A stretch of 64,000 nucleotides of DNA from Paulinella micropora (GCA_009731375.1 BJOX01000038.1:998209-1062208), one strand, 5' to 3'; positions 38,121 through 54,439 are shown, counted from the stretch's first letter. Program-made: numbers and translations. The notes: generated by a model not told the origin, from the sequence alone.

Positions 38121-41047
38121 TAGGTAAAACGACTGCTCGTATTTCTGCTAGTTGTTTTGCTTGGTCTTGTAATATATTAAGTAAAAGTTTATTTTCTTTT
38201 TCTAAATTAATCACTTTTTCTGATAATTGTTGAACCGCTTTAATTAATGGTGCAATAAACTCGGATTAACCTATACCATAACCGACATCACCACTATCAA
38301 CACATTTAACATCTTCTGGATTAACACTCACACCTTTCAATTCACATTCTTTTCTTTGCTTTGGACACGGAACCATAATTGTTTCTTTTATAAAACCGCC
38401 AAAATCTAGCATATTCATTTTGGTTAGTATGTCCTCTAATTCTTGTGCTATTAAGCCAGTCCTACATTTTTTTATCATCAATCATACGATAGCAGACTGG
38501 ATTTAACTTATTAATAAAATCTAAGCCTAAGCATTCCTTTATATCTTCTTTTTTTTCTCCTGTCTGAATATTGAATTGGATTAGACAATACTCTTAATTG
38601 TCCATCGCTTGCTTTCAAAGATATTAAAGCAGTATTTGAACTATTCTCCCATATGAACCCACTCGTTGAAGAATTATTCACTCTAAATCTAAAAGCATAA
38701 GAAGTTAATCCTCCTCCTACTCCTCCTGCTGGTGCTGTTCCTCCATTTAATGCTTTATTTGCTCCAAACTGAGACATATAAATCCCCCAGTTTGGATCAG
38801 CAGTATCCCATACAAATATTCCTCTCGCATTCGTCCCGTCTGTTTGTCCTTGAATTCCTATTTTCGCTCCATTATTAGTTGTGGTCGTTAGCACCCCAGA
38901 ATATGTAATTCCCGCATTCGCCGTTATTAATCCACTTGCTGTTAATGTTGTTGTTGATATCCCCGCATTTGCCGTTATCACCCCACTCGCCGTTATTGCC
39001 TTTGTTGTTAATAAGCCTGCTGTATCAAGTTCAAGAGCCATAGACCAAGGAATAGCATTTCCAACGGCTCTCCCACTATCATACAAAAATCTAAGTTTGT
39101 TGGAAAATTTATTAATTAAAAAGTTTGAACTCGCATAACTTGATTTCCGTCTCGCGCCATCTAAATAAGCATCAAAAGTCATATTTATGCTATTATGTCC
39201 TAAATTAAATAGTCCAAATGTGGGATATATATCTTCTGTTGTAATCGCTTGTATATTTGCTCCAGCAGTATTATTATTAAAAGTCCCATACAATTCTAAA
39301 CCCGCTGTCGCACCTATTCCTTTTGTTGTGTTTCCTATAATTATTGGTTTGCCTGTTGCTGTTGTTATTTTATTGCTTGTCGTTAATGTTGTTGTAGTCA
39401 TGCCAGCAGTTGAAGTGATTAATGTTCCCGTTATTGTTCCAGCACTTGTTATGTTGTTTGAGTTCATATCTAAGTCCCCATAAAACCGCATACCACCAGC
39501 ATGGTTAAAACGGACAATGTCAGATGAAGCACTTTTATTATCCAAAAGTTTTGAAATATAAAGACCTGCTCCTTTTACATCAAATGCTACATTTGTGAAT
39601 ACATAACCTCTTTGGTTCGCGGTTCCGCTTGTAGCAGAATTTAGAGTAAATAAGAAATATTGATAATCACCTGATGTCTGTGAAAAGAATATATCTCCTC
39701 CATTTTGGTTTAATATCCGAGCCCCATTTTTTGTTATATTTCCACCATTAATGATAACTTGATTATTAAAATCAGCCGTTTGTGTTAAAGTTAGATATTC
39801 TATCGTAGTGCTCGCCCCATTAAATGTTTTACTTCCTGTTATGGTTTGGTCTGTTGTTAGTTTTACATTTTGTATGCTAATGTATCCACATAACTTTTGT
39901 TTGCTCCGTCCGTTGTTGCTGATGGTGTGGCTAAGTTATTCTGTTGTTGTTCAAACTTCATGTTGTTCCAGTTGCAGTTATAATTAAAGTATTACCTGAA
40001 TATAACTCTACATACGAACCAGTTATTTGTATCGGATAAAATGTCGCTGTTGCTATTTTCTGTGCAGCAATCATTCCTGTTTTTGTATCAAAGGCGATGC
40101 CGATGCCGTCAAGAGAAGCAGGATTTGATGAACCACTTACTTCTAAAACTGATGTAAATTTTTTATTGCCTGCTATGGTTTGGTCCCCCGTTAATTTAAC
40201 CACAGAAGTATCAAGAACAGAAACATCCACACCATCAACAAGATTAACATTTGTTATGCTTTGGCTTTTCATATCAATACCCGCACTAGCATTTATTATG
40301 TTGCTGAATGTTTTGGTTCCTGCTATGGTTTGGTCTCCTGTTAGTTTAACCACCGAACCATCAACTGCAAGAGTGGTGAGATTAATTCCATTATATGTAG
40401 AAGCCCCTGAAATAGCATAACCACCCATATTTAATGCTCCTGTCATACTGACGGTGCCGTCTAATCTAAGAAAGGGTGATGCCACATTTCGCCATTGTCC
40501 TGTGCTATAAATAAGCAGTTGATTATCTGTTGCTGTTGTTATAATCACATCACTATGTGTATCAATACTTCCACTTGCCGACACTTTCGCGTTGTTGGAG
40601 TCGTGCTCTGATAACCAAGTTGCGATAGCCCTACCATTTAGTTGATTTACATTTGTAATGTTTTGGTTGTTCATATTTATTCCTCCCGTCATACTGACAG
40701 TGCCGTCTAATCTCACAAAGGGTGAAGTCGTATTTCTCCATTGACCTGTGCTATAAATAAGCAGTTGGTTATCTGATGGGAAGCCTGTTATTGTCACATC
40801 GTTGTGGCTATCTATACTTCCACCTGCTGACACTTTATCATTATTATCATTATGCTCAAATATCAATTTATCAACATCTTTGGTATTTAGTAGATTAACT
40901 CCTGTTATATTCAAATTCCCTCCCATATTAATATTACCGAATTCATCAACATTTATTGGAAAGGTTTTATTTACTCAGTGTATTGAATTATATGTGAGAT
41001 AACTATTAGTGGCTATTGGTGCGGTTATGACTACATCAGAAAGTGTG
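38113..41047 (-). pseudogene. Fibre with S74 chaperone end, E2 copy, 5' truncated
   Basis: Homologous to the E1 fibre at the C-terminus: YSDRRKK start of the S74 intramolecular chaperone (38560), GLIAQELEDI, and the coiled coil ENKLLLNILQDQ near 38180-38210. The middle part (39958-40926) has repeats with VKLTGDQTIAGTK(T/K)F and VSMTGxxNM. The shaft repeat TTNLAEGTNLYYT of E1 is absent. The 5' end stops abruptly at 41047, where unrelated terminal-gene sequence begins, so the start is deleted. Breaks lie near 39960, 39550, 38515 and 38265. Confidence 0.75.
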
Positions 41048-41055
41048 TCAAACAA

Positions 41056-41337
41056 AAAAATAGTGCAAACATAAAGCAAATGATATTGAAGAAATAATTA
41101 AACAAAGACGATGAGACAGAGAAAGAAATGAGAAAATTAAATAAATAAAACTAGAAAAAAGAAAGAAGAAGAACGAAACAATAATAATTAAGATTGTTTG
41201 AACATTGGTTGAGTGCAGAAAATCAACCGATTGGATTAGAGGACGAGATAAAAGCACGAAAAATAATTGATGCTGGTAAAACAACTTCAGAAATAATTCA
41301 GTCATACGATAAATATAAAAGACAGAGAATTGAATAA
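41056..41337 (+). pseudogene. Terminal coiled-coil gene remnant, E2
   Basis: Plus-strand reading from about 41056 is broken by several stops. It ends with a clear segment (about 41190-41337: EDEIKARKIIDAGK, SYDKYKRQRIE) that resembles the end of the E0 protein at 2976-3290. In E0 that gene is on the minus strand relative to its integrase. Here it lies just inside the right inverted repeat, next to the truncated fibre, with no integrase between, so an integrase-containing block is missing or inverted. Confidence 0.55.
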
Positions 41338-41516
41338 AAGTGATTATAGCAACTAACTCCTTTTGCACATAGGAGTATAAACTAGTGTGTATTCAATTTA
41401 AAAATTGGGTGAAAGCCCTCATTTCAAATAAATTTTATCTACCATACTTGTTTGTGTGGTAGGTGGTTGAGAATACTGGAGAATACTTCAAAAGTTAATT
41501 TAATAATACATGTATT

Positions 41517-41653
41517 TTTCTATAAGTGTGCTGTAGAAGGCTATTTGTCTGTTTTTGTTTCTTTGTATTTATTATCAATAGGAGCAGTTGCAACAACCTG
41601 GTCGAAGTCGTGAATTTGCAAAATTCTCTCGACGTTCCAGGTTATTAACTACT
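41517..41653. repeat. E2 right terminal inverted repeat
   Basis: Imperfect reverse complement of 23415-23552, ending AACTACT at 41653 and followed by CGCTTA, the right target-duplication copy. Confidence 0.9.
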
Positions 41654-42126
41654 CGCTTAGTTTGCTGCGCTGTGCGTACCTGTATTTATGTGAGTACCTG
41701 TATTAACGTATGCGTACCTGTCGCATTTAGGAGTGGTGGGGGCCGGGCGGGCATCGCAAGAATGTGAAATACGTCTCTCAATATAATTATAAACAGGCCG
41801 GTCCCTTTTTGTCAGATGCGAATCTCACGCGCCCTCATGGTGGATGGACAGCTGGAGGATGGTGGGGAGTCATATATATAGTGGATGCATGCTGTGATAC
41901 ATGGATGGAGGACAATCCCTGGCCCCTTGCTAGCTTTACACTTGACAGCGTGGAAATAGGAAAAAATATGTGAAAAAATGTGAAAACGGAGAATAAACCG
42001 AGTAGAATAAACCACAGTAAAGTGGCAACTGGTTCTACATTTCTTGTGTTTCTTTTATTTTTTTCAAAATCTCTGATTTCTATATTTTCTTTTTCTTGTT
42101 CATAGTGTGCCCCCAATACAAGCAAA
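41654..42126. other. Host repeat DNA right of E2
   Basis: No gene is seen. 41728-41965 repeats the host blocks found left of E2 (22886-23400), in the same orientation but without the middle portion. The sequence then runs into purine-rich microsatellite DNA. Confidence 0.55.
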
Positions 42127-42394
42127 ATTTTAAAGTTTGGGAGAGATCGAGAAAGAGTGGAGTGAGTGAGTGAGTGAGTGAGAGTGTGAGAGAGATCGAG
42201 AGAAAGAGGAAGAGAAGAGAAAGAGAGAGAGAGAGTGAGAGAGAGAGAGGAAGAGAAAGAAAGAGATAGAGAGAGAGGAGAGAGATAGAGGAGAGAGAGA
42301 GGAAGAGAAAGAAAGAGAGAGAGAGAGAGAGAGAGAGGAAGAGAAAGAAAGAAAGAAAGAGAGAGAGAAAGAGGAAGAGAAAGAAAGAGAGAGG

Positions 42395-42425
<31 letters not shown>

Positions 42426-42467
42426 CGAGAGAGAGAGAGAGGGAGATTGAGAGAGAGGAAGATTTAA

Positions 42468-42540
<73 letters not shown>
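42127..42540. repeat. GA-rich microsatellite followed by (AAT)n
   Basis: A long imperfect (GA)n tract with GAAA variants covers 42130-42465, and (AAT)n covers about 42466-42540. Open frames here encode only Ser/Leu or Tyr runs and are not genes. Confidence 0.9.
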
Positions 42541-42721
42541 GTGTATAGTGTATCTCCTGCCAATTGCTGAGCCAAAAGGCCATGTGCATCCAGTCCTCCA
42601 TTCCATAAGGAAAGTCTCCACACCAATCGGTGGAATAAAGGAAGTGACGGCATAGAACATTACTCTAGGAGCTTTATACCAATCAGCCCATGGAAAGGAC
42701 CGATGGCCTATGTACTCCCTA

Positions 42722-42773
<52 letters not shown>

Positions 42774-43333
42774 TTAAAAAAAGAATAGAGGAGAAAGAGA
42801 AAAGTTATGATTCAGAAGGTATAGTAAGAATATAGGGTAGATTATGTAACACCGGAACACTCTGAGTACTTTGACTCGATTCACGGTATAAGGGTTGCGT
42901 ATGGGACGCTTATGTCAAATGGTATGTGTGAGATACGATCCGAAATAAGGTTGTCAGGGGTATCTTTTTAGCTCAAACGTGCTGATGGCATGCGCTCCCC
43001 ACCGCCCATAACCCTTATGTGTGGTGAAAGAATAGGCATGAAAATATGATTAAAGTATCTTTACCCTTTACGCTTAAGTTGTGAAGATACACTGAATTTT
43101 AAGTAGAAAAATCTTTATATCTTTGATTAAATAAAAAGTAGAAAGAAATAGAGAGAGAGAAAAAGAGAGAGAGAGAGGGGGGAAGGGAGGGAGGGAGAGA
43201 GAAAGGACAGAAATGTGTAAGGAGAGAGAAAAAAGAGAAATAAATATAAAAGTAGGGTAATATAAGGAAAGTAAAAATGTAAGTGGGGTAGGGCATAGAC
43301 CTTTGTAAACAGAAGGAGCTGTTCATGAAAATT
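42541..43333. other. Unique host DNA with an AAT microsatellite
   Basis: A unique segment (42541-42720) sits between two (AAT)n tracts, the second at 42723-42771. From 42840 to 43020 a segment carries the inverted pair ATAAGGGTT / AACCCTTAT and could be a small non-coding transposon. A short GA tract lies at 43148-43202. No gene was recognised. Confidence 0.5.
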
Positions 43334-43357
43334 NNNNNNNNNNCTCTCTCTCATCCG

Positions 43358-43401
<44 letters not shown>

Positions 43402-43735
43402 TACGATCTCTCTCTCTCTCTCTCGCTCGCTCGCTCGCTCTCAACCATCTTTCTCTCGATCTCCCTCTCCCTGCCTTGCCTCCCCCCCACCTCTCTCTCT
43501 CACACACACACATACACTCGCTCTCTCTTACACACACACACGCACACACTTGCTCTCTCTCCCTTTCTCTCTCTCCCATACACACACACACACACTCACT
43601 CTTCCCACCTCTTGGGTGGAGGGGGGGGGCTTGGTTTTTGCAGGAGAAATGTGCTAGATATTTAAGAAAAGACACCAGGAAGGAAGGCGGGGGGGGGGGG
43701 GGGGGGGGGGAAAGGAAAAAAAAAANNNNNNNNNN
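43334..43735. repeat. CT/CA microsatellites, poly-G and small gaps
   Basis: Two 10-N gaps (43334-43343 and 43726-43735) enclose (TC)n, (CA)n and mixed repeats and a poly-G run (43689-43710). The tract is simple-sequence DNA with likely assembly trouble. Confidence 0.9.
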
Positions 43736-44150
43736 GGGGAAGACTTGTCGAAATCGACCAAGGAAAGCTGATTTTCTTTCGGACTTGTTTGCATGGTCTA
43801 TTTGCGTGCATGTTTGTTTAGATGCAAAAGGATGAAAAGATATATTGGGAAAAGCAGGGTAATAACTTTGTTTTCTGATTTTTTTTGCAAGTAGCCCTCT
43901 AAAACTATGTTCTGTGAACCTAACCTAATTTCTTCTCTACTCTCGCTCGATGCTCTCTTGTCGGCGCCATCTCGCAAACGCATAAACATGCATAGATGCA
44001 TTCATACATGTATGAATACCTCAATCATATTTCTGCTTTGGCAGTTGCAAGACTGTGCGCGATTCACGGAATCAACAATCTCCTTCAGGTTTACCATCTT
44101 CGTGCTCTTGTATCTTCTGCATGAGTATGTATGTTCTGCATGAGTAGGTA
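43736..44150. other. Unique host DNA upstream of the ataxin-3-like gene
   Basis: No exon could be recognised. In particular, I do not see a segment resembling the first Josephin exons that carry the catalytic Cys (pattern Q-G-x-C-A-Q-H). The first exons may lie in this region in diverged form, in the gaps, or outside the window. Confidence 0.4.
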
Positions 44151-44196
44151 TGTATGTATGTATGTATGTATGTATGTATGTATGTATGTACGTACG

Positions 44197-44246
<50 letters not shown>

Positions 44247-44334
44247 CTATCTATCTATCTACCTATCTTCTATCTATCTATCTATCTAACTTCTATCTAT
44301 CTATCTATCTATCTATCTATCCATCTATCTATCC

Positions 44335-44367
<33 letters not shown>

Positions 44368-44376
44368 CTGGCCATA
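44150..44376. repeat. (TATG)n then (TATC)n microsatellite
   Basis: TATG units (44147-44190) change to TATC units (44196-44370). Tyr/Leu-rich open frames across it are artefacts of the repeat. Confidence 0.9.
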
Positions 44377-44518
44377 GGGCGCATACTTCACAGAAGCAGA
44401 CTTTGGAAACATCGCGCAACAATTAGATGGTAATTATTCTGCAAAGAAGCGTTCTCTCTCTCTCTCACACACACACACACAGCACAATTACCCTTTGCCC
44501 CCCCCCCATCCCCCCCCA

Positions 44519-44549
<31 letters not shown>

Positions 44550-44551
44550 GT

Positions 44552-44599
44552 TTCCTAGAGCAAGAGCGCAAGCTGATGCTAGCTGGAGGAGAAGACAGT

Positions 44600-44630
<31 letters not shown>

Positions 44631-44705
44631 TGCACACACACACACACACTTTCTGTTTCCTAGAGTAAGAGCGCAAGTTTTCTCTCTCTCTCTCTCTCTC
44701 TCTCT

Positions 44706-44781
<76 letters not shown>

Positions 44782-44880
44782 CTTTCTTTCTTTCTTTCTT
44801 TCTGTTCGCTAGAGCAAGAGCGCAAGCTGATTCTGGCTGGAGGAGTAGATATTGCCGATTTTTTGACCTACATACTCTCT
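44552..44880 (+). repeat. Decayed copies of ataxin-3-like exon 44983-45075
   Basis: Copies at about 44558-44600, 44659-44681 and 44812-44872 repeat the intron-exon joint AG-AGCAAGAGCGCAAGC... for 23 to 60 bases. They then run into (TC)n, (TA)n/(CA)n, poly-T or (TC)n tracts. None has the exon's 3' end and donor site, so they are unlikely to be spliced as full exons. Confidence 0.8.
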
Positions 44881-44915
44881 CTCTCTATCTCTCTTTCTCT
44901 TTTTCTCTCTCTTTC

Positions 44916-44962
<47 letters not shown>

Positions 44963-44982
44963 GCTATCTTTCTTTCTGCTAG

Positions 44983-49320
<4,338 letters not shown>

Positions 49321-50080
49321 GGGTCTGATGGATTTAGAGATAGAATATAGCCTCCCTTCTCGTTCTGACTCTCTTTCCCTGCGCTACTAAGACGCCTAAA
49401 AACAAACAAACAAACAAATACAGCAAGATTTATTCAACCGTCCACTCTATTTGAATATTCGAATACTGTGCTTATTGATATTTTCGTACAAACATAATAA
49501 TATATACATCATAGTTTTGCAGATACTATTTACAGACTGCTGCCAACCGATCCGCTGCCAGCTTCAATATCTATATCTATATCTATATCTATACAAATAT
49601 CTATATCTATATCTATATATCTATATCTATACCTATATCCATATCTATATCTATATCTATATCTATATCTATATCTACATCTATATCTACATCTATATCT
49701 ATATCTATATCTATATCTTTATCTTTATCTTTATCTATACCTAAATATCTGTGGATTAGATCCACTAGCATTGACCTTGCTCTGCGATCTCAGAAATGAA
49801 ATTATTCTTGCCTGCAGCTAAGTGCTTATCGCTTATTGCTTATTGCTTGTGGCTCTCGTCATAGCATTCTACCGTCAAATGTTCAAGTTCAAACAAGATT
49901 CGGGCAGAACCAGATCTATATCTCGCCAAGTATATCTATATCTATTATCTATTTGTCTAAACAATATCTACATCTATGTCTATATCTATGCCTACATCTT
50001 TATCTTTTGGGATTTTATTTTACAGCCTGTCAACAGCAAATGTTGACTTCAAATACGAGTTCCTCCCCCATCTTTTTGTC
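49321..50080. other. Downstream host DNA with (ATATCT)n
   Basis: Past the ataxin-3-like stop there is no further gene signal. (TATCTA)n hexamer-type repeats cover 49570-49740 and 49915-50005. Confidence 0.6.
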
Positions 50081-50089
50081 TCACTATTA

Positions 50090-50250
50090 CCAGTGCCCTC
50101 CACTACTGGCAACATGCCGCTCTTTGCCCCACTACTGCCAATATGTCCTCCACTACTGCCAATATTCTCTCCACTACTGCCAACATTCCCTCCGCTGCCG
50201 TCAATATTCCCTCCACTACTGCCAGTATGCCGCTCTGTGTGTCCCACTGC
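50090..50250. repeat. CCACTACTGCCAATAT minisatellite
   Basis: Eight or nine imperfect units of about 18 bases: (T/C)CCACTACTGCCAATAT(G/T)C. Confidence 0.75.
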
Positions 50251-50340
50251 TGCTCAGTCCTTTGTTTCCAAAGAGGTCTCTCCCTAAGGGTGGCATGAAC
50301 ATCTGACCTCTTCCTATACCATCTATATCATCGGCTCTGC

Positions 50341-51100
50341 AGCCTGCATCAAGTGCCAGTCGGAATCTTTCTCTCCTTTGTCTTTGGAGGAACAAAAAAA
50401 GGAGCTGAGTACGGCTTACCAGCGCTATTTACTCTTCAGAAACTTTAGCTTTCAGTTGGAAAGTGATGGACATGCTACATTATTTCCAGCACAGGGGGGA
50501 AAAATAAGACCGTTGGGCCCGGTCTGAATAACGTGCTCGCTTGACTGCGAAAAGCAACGGTGGATTAGAGAATGAAATAAGTCCATTTCCACGTGGCACT
50601 TTTTTGGAAAAGGTAATGGTGCCCGGCCATGTCTTTGAAAAAATTCAATGGCTAGCACAAAAAGCTACTCTTGTCACAGTCAAGCGACAATCCTACTTGG
50701 GTCGGGTCCGATTTTCTTTACTTTTCACTTTTTTTTCCCGTGATGGTAGTAAGTAATGCTTTCATTTGTCACAGTTTATCAGCTTCTTTCGATCGAATCA
50801 GCTATAATGCCCTGCTATCAGATAGCCTTGGATTGAATCATTTTGCAGTGATCAAGTCTCACTACATGTATTGTTAGAAGTAGGTAAGTACACAAATATT
50901 ATCGTCAGGCGACATTATTTCTTCCACGTTCCACTCAAACGTAAACATGGTACTAGGTATACACAAATTTTATCGTAAGACGACATTATTTCTTCTACGC
51001 TCTACTCAACTTAAACATACAGTATTAACCAACACATCTATTGTACAGTAAAAATAAATGACAACTACTGTAACCTGCAGTCTGAGTCTTGTATCTATCC
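50341..51100. other. Unclassified host DNA with a 60-bp direct repeat
   Basis: A possible exon-like segment starts after CTCTGCAG at 50342 (ACIKCQSESFSPLS). I cannot link it to a family, and it may not be coding. At 50889-50940 and 50960-51010 there is a direct repeat (ACACAAAT(A/T)TTATCGT(C/A)AG(G/A)CGACATTATTTCTTC). A poly-G run leads into the gap near 51130. Confidence 0.4.
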
Positions 51101-51189
51101 GGGGGGGGGGGGGGGGGGGGGCCCGCGGGNNNNNNNNNNNNNNNNNNNNNNNNNNNNNNNNNNNNNGGGGGGGGGGGGGGGGGGGGGGC

Positions 51190-51740
51190 TAGGCACGCGG
51201 GCAAGTCTTAAGCTGTGTCTTGCACATCCACCATAGCTGTAGGCATCACCCCCCGGATAGCCGGTTAAAAGTACCCTTTTCCTGGTGACAGGTGCACCAG
51301 CCAGTTTTTCAGTATTATTTGTCCGGCCCTGATTGGACCTGATGTCATTTTATTCCTGGTCTGCAACCGTTCCAGTTTTCCTTTTCGGCTTCACTGAGCT
51401 AATGTGTTTCGTTGTATTACCGACGTTTTATTGAGCTATCGTTGGGGGCATTACATCATGATAGCCCCCTTACAGCCCTGCACCAGCTGTGTTTCGGATT
51501 GTCGCAGCTGGTGCAGCGTTATGCCGGTGTTAGACCTATTAATAATTAACCTGAGTCAGTATGTGCCGGCATATGTAATGTGTGTCGTTAGAGCCATTAC
51601 GTATGTCCTGCCTAGTATATAATCGGGCCGTCCCTTGGCGCCCTTTTCTCAATAAAGTATCTACTGTCACGGTAGGACACAGCGGCAAGTATACTGCAGA
51701 TCATTAAGTTAGTCTCACAGGTTATAGAGCCTTGTAGCGT
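51190..51740 (+). promoter_or_regulatory. LTR-like promoter and polyadenylation region
   Basis: TATATAA at 51616 is followed 29 bases downstream by AATAAA, an arrangement typical of the U3-R part of an LTR. The left border is hidden by the poly-G and gap, and the second LTR is not in the window. Confidence 0.5.
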
Positions 51741-51795
51741 GAACGTTAGGTCTAGTAGACTTTATTCACTTATTACGTACCGTAGGCTATCGGGG

Positions 51796-51962
51796 CGTGC
51801 GGAAGGCTGCCACCGAAAATACAAACAGGTGTATGTGCGGAAGGCTGTCACCAAATATTTAAATCTGGTGTGTGTGCGGAAGGCTACCACCTGAGTCTGG
51901 TGTGTGTGCGGAAGACTATCACCAGTCACACTGAGTGAACTGTGCGGAAGGCTCCCACCTAG
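51796..51962 (+). repeat. Five-copy GTGCGGAAGGCTNNCACC leader repeat
   Basis: Five tandem units start GTGCGGAAG(G/A)CT and contain CACC. Most are followed by a GGTG that can pair with it to form a small hairpin (CACC-TGAGTCT-GGTG). They occupy the retroelement leader before the gag start. Confidence 0.8.
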
Positions 51963-52079
51963 TAGCTAATATAACTAATCATTTCCTAACTCTATCTCGC
52001 TTCTCTACTCACAGAGAAAGCGGCAACATTGGTAGTCGAGCCTCCCTCCTACCTTCCGCCCTTGGTACGCCCGAACAAT

Positions 52080-53239
52080 ATGGCGTATCAAGGTTCTGAC
52101 TTAGTAAAAATGAGGCTAGACCCTCCAAAGTTCAATCATGGAAAAGAATTGGAGCTGTTTGAATACACCTTTACATCAGTTATAGGTGTCACACACCCAG
52201 AAATCCTTTCCATAATTCCGGGCTTTGAGACTCATCCCTTTAAGTTAGCCAAACCTATACAACTACCTGCACGACCTGATTCCCCTTCAGATGCACCCTT
52301 CAAATCACCTACAAAGGAAGAGGAAGACGAAGAGGACGAAGAGGAGACACTAGTAGTAAACGTAGAGGAGAAAGACAAGGGAAAGAAAGAAGAGGGTCAA
52401 GAAACTGCAAGTGCAAAAACTGCCTCTGCCCCCGCCACTGCTGTACCTACGGATCAAAAATCCAAAATACCAGTGTTGACGAGGGGAAGCAAACCGTCAC
52501 CGCTGTTTGCATTACAATTGGGAGCCAGATATTACATGAAAGAGAAAGAAGCTAAGCTAAACAGATTGCTCTATGCCTTTCTACTTCAATCATGTGCTCA
52601 CGATAGGAAGGTGATGATTATAATGAGGCAGGGGGATACGGACGGTGTAAAGTGTTTCCTCGCCCTCAAAAACATTATGGAGGTCTTGACCTCATAAGGT
52701 TTGAAGAGGACCATGAAAAGCTATACCACTCGTACCCTAAGAAGGTTAGTGAGGTGAGTAGCTGGCTAGCTGACTATCTCACGACTATCAAAACACAAGA
52801 AAAGACGATGGGGGTGATACCAGAGATGATGAAGACAGGCATGATCATGAAGAAATTAAAACACCTACCGGTCTATCAAGCCTACTATCGTAACACTTGG
52901 TGTCCTCTCTTACCTACTCAAAGGCCTAAGCTGCCTGAATTCATCAAGGTAGTAGAGCAGTTAGCTCAGAGCAACGCATCAGAAACTAGAATGCGTAAAC
53001 TCTATGGATCTGGTAGCTCTAAGAGCGACCCTATCACTATCAACACAGTAGCAGGAATAGCTCTGGGCAAGAAGAAGAGCAAGTCATCACAGGCTTATGG
53101 TGAGGGGGAGGACAGCATTTGTTGGAACTGTCTGTCCCCTGACCATAAGATTGCTTTCTGTCTAGTCAGGTGTCAACTCAAGGACTGTCCCAAGGACGGA
53201 CATGGTCCCCTTGAAATGCCCCATAAGAAGGAGAACTAG
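52080..53239 (+). pseudogene. Retroelement gag with CCHC zinc knuckle, frameshifted
   Basis: The ATG at 52080 (MAYQGSDLV) is preferred because it follows the leader. The first frame runs to 52697 and has an acidic linker (EEEDEEDEEE). Reading shifts near 52675 into a second frame to 53239, with a helical capsid-type region and a zinc knuckle CWNCLSPDHKIAFC (C-x2-C-x4-H-x4-C), the RNA-packaging motif of retroelement nucleocapsids. Extra Cys follow (VRCQLKDCPKDGH). Gag would package the element's RNA into particles in the cytoplasm. Confidence 0.75.
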
Positions 53240-53471
53240 GGTCTCTGAGAAGTTGCGTGGGAAGGAGAAGGGAGAGGACAGTCAGCGTGAGAAGACAGAC
53301 AGACGCAAGAAGAAAGAAGAAGAAGGAGCAAAGAAGAAGAAGAAGGAAGGCAGCAGAGGAGAGGGACGAAAGCTGAAAGCAGCAGACTTCATCAAAAAGA
53401 AGAAGATGATAAGCTTAAACGCTGAGTCATCTGACTCCTCTAACTCACTCTCTCACTCTGAAAGTGAATAA
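53202..53471 (+). CDS. Lys/Arg/Glu-rich retroelement linker
   Basis: Open frame overlapping the end of gag, mostly Lys, Arg and Glu, ending in Ser-rich ESSDSSNSLSHS. It is probably a disordered linker of the gag-pol polyprotein read in a shifted frame, not a separate protein. The next stretch, 53472-53760, is also acidic and broken by stops. Confidence 0.4.
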   Translation: MVPLKCPIRRRTRVSEKLRGKEKGEDSQREKTDRRKKKEEEGAKKKKKEGSRGEGRKLKAADFIKKKKMISLNAESSDSSNSLSHSESE

Positions 53472-53759
53472 GAAGATGAACCCCGAACTAACCAATCTCC
53501 TTCTGAGTCTGAAGAAGAATCAGAAGTGGATGGTGAGTTGGGGATTCACCACATGGCCATTATGATGATGGGGAGAGTAAGAGAAGATGATAGTGGTATT
53601 ATGTCGAGGAAGATGACACCCCACTCTCAACTAACACCCTAGAAGATGACAGTGGTATGAGCATCGAGGAAGACAACCCCCCACCTTCAAACAACACCCC
53701 CAAGCCATTTTTATCTCACGCACCTAAGCCACCTGGCGCAAGAAGTAGGGGGGGAGGAG

Positions 53760-54396
53760 GTGTTGAGGGTGGTGTGCGTAGAGGAGAGCAGAAAGGACAT
53801 GCATCATCTACACAAAACGACTCCACACACACTCGCCCCACTATTCCACCCCTTCACGAGTCTCGATAAGTTTTTGACCACCCTTGATATGGCTGGCGAC
53901 CCAACTCCCCTAAACCAAATCATACCTTTGGAAGGGAAATGGGCCCTCAGACGTACAAGGGTAGGGTACGTAAAATTACTCGTGAAAAAATACAACCCAG
54001 TCACGTTACGAGAGGTAGGTGGCCCACCCCTCAACCTCCACGGTAGACCAGTACGTACAGTCGACTGTCATGTCACAAACAGTAAGCAGTGTGAGGCGAC
54101 AGTGCCAGATACAGGAGTTAGGTGTTCGTGGAGACTGGGAGCGGCGAGAAAGGGGGTGCAGGGTGGGAAGTGTGCTGCTAGACTGATAAACCATGACTTT
54201 TGCTCGCTTAATGTTGATCAAGAAAGGAAGAGAGGGGAGATATTGAGCAAGTACAGGGAAAAACTGAACCTAGGGTTGCTTCCCCCCCATGATGCTATGT
54301 ATTACGAACCCGCCACTTTGTTTACACACATCACCTTATGGAAAGAAAGCATCAACCCTGCTCAACCCAACAACGAAACTACATCTCTTCGCACAC

Positions 54397-54439
<43 letters not shown>

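Larger units (their letters stand above)
23415..41653. mobile_element. E2: full-length 18.2 kb Polinton/Maverick
   Basis: The ends are inverted repeats of about 137 bp starting AGTAGTT, and the flanks CGCTTT (23409-23414) and CGCTTA (41654-41659) form a 5-of-6 target duplication. It holds polymerase, HIRAN protein, capsid, penton, adenovirus-like protease, core, ATPase and fibre genes. Lipase and integrase are absent, and the fibre 5' end is cut off at 41047 next to a terminal coiled-coil remnant. Six intact cloverleaf modules punctuate it. An 808-base gap lies in the capsid gene. Confidence 0.9.

Noticed and set aside
42130-42660. Long Ser/Leu- and Tyr-rich open frames
   Set aside because: They are translations of (GA)n and (AAT)n microsatellites.
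43736-44150. First Josephin exon with the catalytic Cys
   Set aside because: No segment matching the expected Cys-containing pattern with flanking splice sites could be found on the plus strand.
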